64,000 nucleotides of DNA from Laburnicola sp. R22_1. Taxonomy: Eukaryota > Ascomycota > Dothideomycetes > Pleosporales > Didymosphaeriaceae. The notes below the pieces were generated by a model. The model saw only the letters and a program-made list of their open reading frames with translations, did not search any database and was not told where the DNA came from. The DNA is taken from assembly GCA_014281115.1 (NCBI GenBank), contig JACONQ010000011.1:620001-684000 (forward strand). Reading direction: 5' to 3'. Shown here one piece after another: positions 23,571-31,800 of the stretch. The position numbers and the translations under genes were made by a program. How positions within the stretch are numbered: the first letter of the stretch is position 1; each line of letters begins with the position of its first letter.

Positions 23571-24371
23571 GATGTTGGGCTCGGGGAAGTTGTGTATGGG
23601 TGCAGGTGTGGTGTGTGGAGCGAGTATCGTGCGCGTGCTTTCTCAACGGAAGTTGAAGTCGATCTATGAGAGAGGATGGAGATTACATAGTGTGGGCGGG
23701 CGCAAAACTTAGCGAGCGTGCTTTCACCCTCTGACCCAGGATTAAGCTTGGCAGTGAGGTGAAAAGAAGCCAGACACGAAGAGTCTGCCCTTTCTTCTCC
23801 ACAGGCGACGAGACGCATGTTGGAAGAACGGCGTCTAGTAGTATGTCGTATATAATATGAATGTGGCTTGTCTTCTCTACTTCTTCTCCTTTCTGGGCTG
23901 GAAGCGTGTACCTTATATATGTGCCTGGAACGGTCACGCGGCTGCCCCCGTGCAGATGCGCAAGTTTGTCACGCTAAAGCGTTCCTCAAAGAATGGCAAA
24001 TAGCATATACTGGTTTTCTATCCGTAAAACACGTTAGACCTTGTAAAGCGGCACATGTGCGGTCATGATATGTCACGATAGTGCCATCACGGGTCCACGG
24101 GTGCCGATGTCCCCGCATCGCATGCCAATCCACAATTGTTTAAACGAGTATCTGTGACACAAAGATATTGATTGTTAACTATAGAGGAGCATGACAGAGC
24201 GATGGCAATATGTGCCAGGTTCCGTCACCACACATCCTGCTTTCTGAGAGACTTCGTGCACGTCCGCTCACGATATCCCTTTATCCCCAAATGTAGTATA
24301 TACCCGGTGCAAATTTCCTAGAAGATTGAAGATGCGCCGTGATAGCAGGTCCTTGGGATGTTGCCGTGTTC
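23571..24371. other. Intergenic, nothing recognised
   Basis: About 800 bp lie between the 22.7-kb gene start and the end of the secreted-protein pseudogene. Only short frames are present. Confidence 0.4.
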
Positions 24372-24875
24372 TTAGGTACACTTATTGTCGTGGCACTCCG
24401 ACGAAACATAGGTTAATACAGATCCAGATGTCGTCACGTACCAGAGGTACTCAGGGATATACTCACAAAGGCACTCGTGAACGAATGGCACTTGTAATTG
24501 CCGGCGCCGTAAACGCACTCGCAGGAATGTAGATTGCTCGCATCCTCCTCGCAGAAAGAGCATGTCTGCGGCGTGGGTAAGCCGCACCAGGCGGGGGACG
24601 CCTCGCGCTTCTTGTGGCACTTGTTGGCATCACATTGAGTCTGTGTCCCATGTTAACTGGAATGAATGTTTCAAGCCAGCTGCAGGAGCCTGACTTACGA
24701 AGACGTTTCGATCCGAGTAGCAATTGTACGTGCCACCTCCGTATGTGCACTCGCAGTTATGTTGACTCGCCGCTTCCTTCTCACAAATTTAACATGTCTT
24801 AGGCACTGGTAGGCTGTACGGTAAGGCGCTCACGAAGGCGACAAAGATGACGAGAAGAAGAGCTGCGATCTTCAT
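24372..24875 (-). pseudogene. Stop-interrupted paralogue of the cysteine-rich secreted protein
   Basis: Exons 24699-24875, 24467-24640 and 24372-24395 splice in phase 0 with intact sites (introns 24641-24698 and 24396-24466), as in the gene at 21470-21982. The signal peptide is MKIAALLLVIFVAFVSA. Two Cys modules follow: KTC[stop]ICEKEA..CECTYGGG..C then QCDANKCHKKR; and QTCSFCEEDA..CECVYGAG..C then CHDNKCT and stop. The only defect is a TAA at codon 29 (24789-24791), between the first two cysteines of module 1. Everything downstream is open and conserved, so inactivation is recent or strain-specific. An intron hiding the stop (GTGAGC..GAG|AAG-type) is possible but would remove the conserved CxxC pair. 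Confidence 0.75.
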
Positions 24876-25368
24876 CGTGATAGACCCTCGAAGTTGTTAT
24901 TGGGAAGTGGTATAGTGGAGTGCTGACTTCTTAATAGAACGGTAGGTAGTTGTTGGTCTGGAGAGTGGATTGTGGGCGTAAGTGGATGTGTCAGGGAGCG
25001 CGAGAGGGCTGCTTTATCGAGAAGTATCCACGGTGACGTAACACTGCGCATTGGGGCAGGTGCGACCGACTTCAACAGCGGCCGGTCAATATCTATATCA
25101 GCATCGCGGGCGCTTAGCATGGATATCATCATTTTTTCCATGGTCATTGAAGTAGACGGTGATCCGCCCGTCGAGGGTGTTGCTGGGGTGACAGACACAG
25201 ATGTGAAGGGCACAAACTGACGAAAGAAGCTGAAAAACTTCAGAAAAAGGCCAAGCCATTCGACCTCTCTTCACGCAGCTTCTGCACCTCGCGCAATGAC
25301 TGACCCGACCCGTGCAGCCTACTTACCGGATTCACACTACCTGCAGCCAATCTTGGACACATCACATC
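24876..25368. promoter_or_regulatory. Divergent promoter region
   Basis: About 490 bp lie between the start of the secreted-protein pseudogene (minus) and the start of the 25.4-kb gene (plus). No gene is supported; the open frame on the minus strand here is not conserved in style with its neighbours. Confidence 0.35.
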
Positions 25369-26031
25369 ATGGCCCACGATCTTCTGAGCGACGATATCCT
25401 CGCAGCCATAGACGAAGCCGGCAACAGCATCCCAAATACAGTCTACGTCCCTGCGTTCAAAGGCTACCCCGTGTTGGCCTGGGTCGACTACACGCCTTGG
25501 AATGTCCCTCCAATCCCGCCGCCTCCTCACATCATCTACTCGAAAATTTCAACCGGCGACAACCTCCACTTCAGCATCTTCCATCCACCCGGATCGCCTT
25601 CTACACATGCCGTAAACGCCCAATCTTCGTCTATCCCCGCGCCGAAGCCTCGTCTCCACCACACCCGCACATTCTACAAGGACCTCGACGAGATCGTACT
25701 CGAGCTGTTGAGCCCCAGTTTCAGCAATGGCCAATTTCGCGCTCAGAAAGACGGCATGGCGACCATCGACTTGGGTTTCGTTGTCAAATGCATGGGATTC
25801 AGCAGCAACGCGCACTTGGTGTATAGCAAGGAGAAAAACCGCGCGGTACTGAAGAAAGACTCGGAGCTGGCGAGGAAAGGGCGTGACTTGGGTATGCCCA
25901 AGTTCTATATGCTCTGGCTTGAGGGAAAGAATGGGGAGCCAACACTGCGCATCCCGCTCAGTGCGCTGAAGAAGGCGCTACTGGACACCTCGTTCAGTGC
26001 GTCGAAGAAGAGGATCTTGAGAAGGCAGTGA
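25369..26031 (+). CDS. Hypothetical protein, 220 residues
   Basis: The start is set at ATG 25369 (MAHDLLSDDILAAIDEAG); the frame is open upstream but without an ATG. The protein has no signal peptide, a Pro-rich segment (NVPPIPPPPHI), a central FYKDLDEIVLELLSP segment and a basic C-terminus (ASKKRILRRQ). Coding quality is good over its full length. No family is recognised. It faces the secreted-protein pseudogene across a shared ~490-bp promoter and ends 330 bp before the transposon nest. Confidence 0.7.
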   Translation: MAHDLLSDDILAAIDEAGNSIPNTVYVPAFKGYPVLAWVDYTPWNVPPIPPPPHIIYSKISTGDNLHFSIFHPPGSPSTHAVNAQSSSIPAPKPRLHHTRTFYKDLDEIVLELLSPSFSNGQFRAQKDGMATIDLGFVVKCMGFSSNAHLVYSKEKNRAVLKKDSELARKGRDLGMPKFYMLWLEGKNGEPTLRIPLSALKKALLDTSFSASKKRILRRQ

Positions 26032-26364
26032 GGAGTCTGAATGGTGATCAGATTAGAGAAGACTCGGAGTGACCCTGGACTCGGAGTGTATACTGTAGCT
26101 AAGACTGTCGAATGTCGAATACCGGATGTATTCCCTCAGTGATGTTTTCTGATTGTCATGTGTCACGGTCACCGCTTCTTACTTTGCAATCTGCGTTCAA
26201 TTACCAAGCGATCCATATCACCTTTGCACGTGCTCAGAGCCTCTTACTTGCAATCGCCTTCACCTAGGAAGCCCTCTTACTTTGCATATGCTCATTGCCT
26301 CTTACTTTGAAATATTTGCTAAGAGAGAAGATGCTTGATAGAATTGTTATTATGTACAACCATA
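26032..26364. other. Short intergenic region with a dispersed 13-bp motif
   Basis: This stretch has four imperfect copies of CTCTTACTTTGCA (near 26176, 26241, 26273 and 26299), directly before the transposon boundary. No gene is seen. Confidence 0.5.
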
Positions 26365-26414
26365 ACGTGTTTACAAGCGAGCCGCGCGTACAAGTGAGCC
26401 GCGCGCCCCACCAA
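26365..26414 (+). repeat. Element A left terminal inverted repeat
   Basis: This 50-bp sequence is the reverse complement of 28166-28215. It contains tandem 17-bp subrepeats at 26372-26388 and 26389-26405. Confidence 0.95.
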
Positions 26415-26485
26415 GTCTCTCAGCCTTTTGCAGGCTGTATATCAACAACGCATCAAAATTCTATTAATATAATAGCTATCCTAAA

Positions 26486-28135
26486 TCAAGCAGTATCTAT
26501 AGAAGCTTTCTTGCACGTACGTGAGTTGTGCCCAGGCTCCCTGCAGCGCGTGCAGCGCGCTGAAGCCTGCCGGCTCGCACCTGACCGCGCCTGGCTATAC
26601 CGCGTTTCTCCCTCTAGTTGCTGCTCAATAGCCTTCTGAGCAATAATATCCTCTCCCTCTGCCTTTAATAGGGTGCCTCGCTTCTGGATCCGCTTCTTTT
26701 TGCGCTGTTTACGCGTTGTGGCTGCCTCATTTGCCCTCCGTAGACTAGCTATCTCATCGCGCATAAGCACCATTGAATGCGCCATTCTCTCAGCCCCTCT
26801 TGTAAGCCAATCAAGCGACTGGATAACTGATGTAGGAGAGGATCCTTGATGCCTTTGGATCCGCTCACGAACTAGAGTTGACTGAGCGCCTAGCTCGCGC
26901 GCGTTGCTTGGTGTTGCAGACTCCCATAGGGCCTCTGGTAGGGCTGCTGGCGACGGCGTACGAAGCTTCACATCAAGCTTTAATATCACCGCCTCTGGAT
27001 CGTGTGGGACTAGCCCAGCGCCTCGAAAGCTTGCGCAGATATTCTCCTTTATAATTGACTGGTCGTAGGCGGCGCGGAAGGCTGGTAGGAACTCAAGCTT
27101 GGTGATATGGTTGATGTGGTCGCGTATCAGGCCCTCGACCTGGCGCCCGTACGCCCGCTTCAACGGCGAGAAACAGCCAACGTCAAGCGGCTGCAGAAGG
27201 TGTGACGAATGTGGCGGCATACAGAGAGTGTAGATCTTATTCTCCTTGCAGATCTCCTGGAATTCGAGCGAGTTGTGACTCTCATGGCCGTCAAGTATCA
27301 GTAGCTGACGCGCGCCCACTCTACGCTCTACTGTATGCTTAATAAAATGCCGTAGCCAGGCAACACCAAGCTCGTTCGTAGTCCAGCCATTGTCGCTAAG
27401 ACCAATAGCCCAGTCACCTGGTATATCGTCGCCCTCGTACCAGGCAGAGAGGTGGTACTGGCCAGCGAAGATGATAAAGGGCGGGATTGCCCACCCAGTA
27501 GCGTTGATTCCGTGGATCGCCGTCACCCACTCACGATTGCCTGGCTGGATCGCTTTTGGCCGGCCACGCCTCTCTGAGCCAGTAACGACTAGCTGGGAGG
27601 ATATTTTACCCATTAGAAAGCCAGTCTCGTCGAAGTTGAAGGTATCCTCGTCGCAGATACCGTAGGTGGCCTTTGTACGTGCTACTAGCTCAAACCAGGC
27701 CTGTATAACCGTCGGGTCCTCGCAGAGGGCTCGCTGTCGATCGTAGGGTCGATTAAATCGCGTTGTGAGGCTGTCTGTTCGCTTGACAAAGTTCCTAGGC
27801 CACTGCTGGCCAACGTGGCCTGCGCTGCGCTCAGTGAGCAGCTTATTCGCCATATCTCGTACAGCACCTAGAGTGGGCGCAAAGCCTCGCGAATCTAGGT
27901 CAAGTATATGCTCAACAATCACCTCCTCTTCAAGCTTGGTAAGCTTCTTTGATTTGGGCTCAGAGTCGCGTCGCGCAGCGATTCCTGCGCGTCGGCCGCG
28001 AAGTGTTGTTTCAGGGACGCAAAACGTTGCGGCAGCGCGTTTTATACTTCGTATTTGACTGGAATTGATAGCTGAAAGAGCTAGGTAGATATTTGCTTCT
28101 TTATAGCGCAATTGAGCAGACAATGGTTGAGCCAT
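26486..28135 (-). CDS. Pogo/Fot-type DDE transposase with C-terminal zinc knuckle
   Basis: ATG at 28135, 549 residues. The frame is open further upstream, but that would run through the TIR and out of the element. Order: N-terminal HTH/psq-like DNA-binding region (1-60), CENP-B/Tc5-type HTH (~60-130, with RGFAPTLGAVRDMANKLL), then the DDE_1 catalytic domain. Catalytic acidic residues are D169 (FNFDETGF), D282 (LLILDGHESH) and D318 (LLQPLDVGCF), i.e. DD35D. A coiled, basic stretch and a CCHC knuckle (CTRCREPGHNSRTC) close the protein. No stop or frameshift is present, so it could be active. It would catalyse cut-and-paste of element A and possibly related copies. Confidence 0.94.
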   Translation of the reverse strand: MAQPLSAQLRYKEANIYLALSAINSSQIRSIKRAAATFCVPETTLRGRRAGIAARRDSEPKSKKLTKLEEEVIVEHILDLDSRGFAPTLGAVRDMANKLLTERSAGHVGQQWPRNFVKRTDSLTTRFNRPYDRQRALCEDPTVIQAWFELVARTKATYGICDEDTFNFDETGFLMGKISSQLVVTGSERRGRPKAIQPGNREWVTAIHGINATGWAIPPFIIFAGQYHLSAWYEGDDIPGDWAIGLSDNGWTTNELGVAWLRHFIKHTVERRVGARQLLILDGHESHNSLEFQEICKENKIYTLCMPPHSSHLLQPLDVGCFSPLKRAYGRQVEGLIRDHINHITKLEFLPAFRAAYDQSIIKENICASFRGAGLVPHDPEAVILKLDVKLRTPSPAALPEALWESATPSNARELGAQSTLVRERIQRHQGSSPTSVIQSLDWLTRGAERMAHSMVLMRDEIASLRRANEAATTRKQRKKKRIQKRGTLLKAEGEDIIAQKAIEQQLEGETRYSQARSGASRQASARCTRCREPGHNSRTCKKASIDTA

Positions 28136-28165
28136 TGTAGTTTGTATGAGACGCGTTGTAGAAAG

Positions 28166-28215
28166 TTGGTGGGGCGCGCGGCTCACTTGTACGCGCGGCT
28201 CGCTTGTAAACACGT
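28166..28215 (-). repeat. Element A right terminal inverted repeat
   Basis: This is the 50-bp inverted copy of 26365-26414, followed by the TA target duplication. Confidence 0.95.
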
Positions 28216-28219
28216 TATA

Positions 28220-28303
28220 AGCTAGCGCAGCCGGTTGTGAGACACCCAGGGATATGAGACACCGCGCAGAAATCCTCCACCCTTCAAAAAATCGCGATAA
28301 TTG
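28220..28303 (+). repeat. Element B left terminal inverted repeat
   Basis: About 80 bp matching the reverse complement of ~35862-35946. It contains two GTGAGACACC/ATGAGACACC subrepeats. Confidence 0.88.
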
Positions 28304-28314
28304 ATTCAGCGTAA

Positions 28315-28392
28315 TTACAATTGCCACTCACTACACATAGATTGCAGAGTTTTAGCTGCTACTTCTGCTGCTAGTTTTTCTGCCTCCTTTTC
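28315..28392 (-). pseudogene. C-terminal piece of element B transposase, cut off by Copia
   Basis: This minus-strand segment ends at TAA 28315-28317 and encodes a short Glu/Ala/Lys-rich tail ending MCSEWQL. Removing the Copia element and one TTTTC duplication joins it in frame to the transposase body at 34332-35843, which shows that Copia landed inside the coding sequence. Confidence 0.85.
28388..28392. repeat. Copia target-site duplication, left
   Basis: TTTTC immediately before the 5' LTR; the same five bases follow the 3' LTR at 34327-34331. Confidence 0.93.
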
Positions 28393-28598
28393 TGTTGGCA
28401 GTAGCTCTCCCCAAGTAGCTAGCGTTGTTACAGGGGTTCTACCCCTAGCCTTGCCTCCTTGTTTGGCCAGTGTTTGACAGGGGGTCTGCCCTATCCTCAC
28501 CTCCACGGTGAGGATAGGACAACAACTTACAACCAAAATCTTTGACTATCTATTTATTACTGTTTACCGTGTATACACGACCCGACGTGGAACCAACA
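28393..28598 (+). repeat. Copia 5' LTR
   Basis: 206 bp, TGTTGG...CCAACA. It includes a perfect 11-bp-stem hairpin, CTATCCTCACC/GGTGAGGATAG with a 5-nt loop, at 28491-28517. Confidence 0.95.
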
Positions 28599-28812
28599 CT
28601 GATCAGTGGTTAACCTCACGTTAGCCACAGACAAGCAAGGTACCAGCGCTCGAAGGGTGATTGCGAGTATCGACTTATAGCATACTGGCTTTTGCCTGGT
28701 AATTACTAGTATCGACTCATAGCGTACTGGTTTTGCCTCAACAACGTCGCTTACGATACAGGACTTGAAGACTCGTCTCACTGTCCTATAGTACCGTCAT
28801 ATAGCGACAACC

Positions 28813-31800
28813 ATGTCAGCTTCAGCGTCTGGAAAAGAGACCAGCTCTCTCGGCACCGCAAACCCAGAGGATACCCAAGACAAACCTACGCGATCAACCG
28901 CGTACAGTAACAACAACTTTGTTCCTGCCAAAGTCCAGAAACTACGAGAGGAGTTTCAGATCGACCTACGCGGATGGGACAAGGATATTGACATCTCTAA
29001 CCCAGAACACCTCACAGAGCCAATCCTTAACGCATACATCTTGAGCACTGTCTCACTGTACAAAAGCTCTCAATATAGAGGTATTGGACTATGGGAAACC
29101 TTCAAAACAGACTTTGATGGATGGACAAAGGCAACCTTCGAGATACCAGCTAGGAAAGCTCGGTGTACACTGCGCGATTACCTCCTCTACAATGGCGTAT
29201 GGGTTGACAGCGGCATAAGGAAATCGATTGGCAAGTCTCTTCAAGACGTACTTGACAACGACGAGCCACATCAGTGGACAGAGGAGGAGATCATACAGGC
29301 AGGCAAAATTACGCGAACCCATCTAGAGGAGATTGCTTCAAATATAGCTCCGAAGCCAGCTATACAGAGTACAGCTCCCCAAGACGATACAACAATAGTC
29401 AGAACAACTGAGTTGCCCTATCCGAATCGTAACCCGTCACTGTTGCCGCCGCCAGAGCCTCAGCAGCTGCCTCAGCAAGTACAGCAGCAGCAATCTCAGC
29501 AGCCACAAGTACGGTTTCCATCGTACACGAATCTGCCAGCACCATCTACATATAGAGGTTTCTCAGCACCGCCACCAATACCATATACAGCCCCAGATCC
29601 AGAAAGGATCCCAATTCAGACAAAGACAGGGTTTCTCAAGGTCTATACAGAGGACATGAAATACAGCGGCGACAAGGATGACTTTCTGTCAGCCAAGTTA
29701 AGGACCTTTTACGATACCTGCGAGTTGTTTGAGATCTCTGAGGGACAGATGCACTGGCTCTACCCTATCTCACTTAAAGGACGAGCTAAAGCTTTCTATC
29801 AGAGTAAGATCCGCGGCAGAGGCTTTAATTTTGCTACAATTGTCAAGACTGTTAGGGAACACTTTGAGACAGAGGAGGATCTGCAACGATACACTATCCT
29901 TTGGCACGAAGCCTCTCTACTCAACCTTGTACAGAAAAGTCCAGAGAGGCCAATGCTAGAGCTCTTTCAAGAGCTCACAGATGAGCTGCAACAGATACAG
30001 GATGGACTGACAGAGCACACTATGGAGTATTCTTCAGAGATGAGCCTCCGCAACGCAGTGATACGAGCCTGCCGCGGCGTCAAGGAGTGTAGCATGGCTC
30101 TGTACAAACCAGCGTCTACGTATGAAGGACTTTGTGCGGAAATCAGGTCAGCAATTGTTACGGCGGAGAAAGAGAGACAAGCACAACGCCAGGCCTACTA
30201 TACGGACGACAGCCCGGATCCGCAGCAGTACTGGACGGACCGGACGTACAACCGCGGCAGCAACCGCTACCGCTTCGGCCGCGATAAAGGCAGTTACAGT
30301 CGCGCTAGAGGCGGAAACCAGTTATTCCGCGACCGCTACAGAGGATCCCAGCGGTTCCAGCGGGACGCAAAACGATGCTGGGTATGTGGGAAGATTGACT
30401 GCTTCTCTACAAGGCACACACCAGAGGAAAGGCGCAGATTATACGACAGGCACGCTCAACATCTACAGCAAACAATGGACTGTACAACAGAGGATATCCA
30501 GCAGTTCCTAGTTGACTACGAAGGCCTTGATATATCCGACAGCAATGCCCATAATAGCAACGCCACTGCCGACCCGAGCGGGATCACCAACTTGATCGAC
30601 GGATTACTGCAGGATGAGGCGGACTATAGCGAGCAATTCTTCTGCGAGGGCTACCTAGCAGGGCCGCGTGCAATTGACGGCGCCAAAACTGTGTCAATAT
30701 TGAACGATCAATCAGTCTCTCACAGGCTTACAGGAGGATATCAGTCTCACAGGCTTATAGAAGGATATGAGGCATGGACAACAGGCCGCAACTGTACGTT
30801 TGAGGATCGCTACTCATCCGCTGTCTTTCAGGGGATTATGCCAGATACTGGAGCTTCTGGCATATCGACTGCTGGCCAACCCCAGGTTGAAGCTCTGTGT
30901 AGGAAACTGCCACTCGTACAGATCGATACCTCAGCAGCTAGTCAGACAATTCGATTTGGCAAAGGCGACACTAGAACCCTTGGAGTAATAGTTGTTCCAA
31001 CTCCAGTTGGTAATATTACCTTCCATATTGTTCCTACAAAGACGCCCTTCCTGTACTGTGTACAGGACATGAATCGCATGGGGGTACGGCTTGACAATCT
31101 CCGCAGTGTACTTGTCCAGAACGACTCTAAGTTCGTCCCTATTGTATGGAAATGGGGCCACCCGTACATGCTTCTGGATCAGGAAGAATCGCTAGCAGGG
31201 TGTCACTGGACAGCGACAGAAGACCGCGGTTCGCGAGCAACTTGCCACCTCACAGAGACTGAACTACGACGCCTCCACCAACGATTCGGCCACCCGTCAG
31301 TACGCCGACTGCTCCGGCTGTTACAGCGCGCTGGCCATAAGGTAGACCAGCAGATCCTGCAACACCTGACAAGGTATTGCCACCACTGTCAGATAAATGC
31401 CAAGTCACCTGGCAGATTCAAATTTACGTTAAAAGACGACTATAAGTTCAATTTTTCTATTGTTGTGGACGTACTATACATTAATGGCAAGCCAGTCCTC
31501 CAGATAGTTAATGAAGCTACCCGATTTGGTGCCTCACGATTCCTACCTAACATGTCTGCAGCTACGGCATGGGACACGATCCAAATCTGCTGGATTGACG
31601 TCTATCTTGGCCCGCCAGATCAGATTGTGCATGACGCCGGTACAAACTTTGCTTCGCGGGAGTTCCAGCAGCTCGCCAGATCGATGGCAATTATCACAAA
31701 GGAAGTGCCAGTAGAAGCTCACAACAGCATTGGCTTAGTAGAGCGATACCACGCCCCTCTGCGCCGCGCGTACAAGATTATAGAAGCTGAGGTACAGGAC

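Larger units (their letters stand above)
26365..28215 (-). mobile_element. Intact pogo/Fot-like DNA transposon (element A)
   Basis: The 1851-bp element has perfect or near-perfect 50-bp terminal inverted repeats (26365-26414 and 28166-28215) beginning ACGTGTTTACAAGCGAGCC. It is flanked by TA on both sides (26363-26364 and 28216-28217), the target duplication of Tc1/mariner-pogo elements. It encodes one uninterrupted transposase on the minus strand. Each TIR contains two head-to-tail 17-bp copies of TACAAG(C/T)GAGCCGCGCG, probable transposase-binding subrepeats. Confidence 0.95.

Noticed and set aside
28136..28327. Longer start for the element A transposase
   Set aside because: The extension passes through the TIR and out of the transposon into element B, so it cannot be native coding sequence.
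28315..28536. Separate 73-codon gene overlapping the Copia LTR
   Set aside because: It is a chance fusion of LTR sequence with the cut-off tail of the element B transposase.
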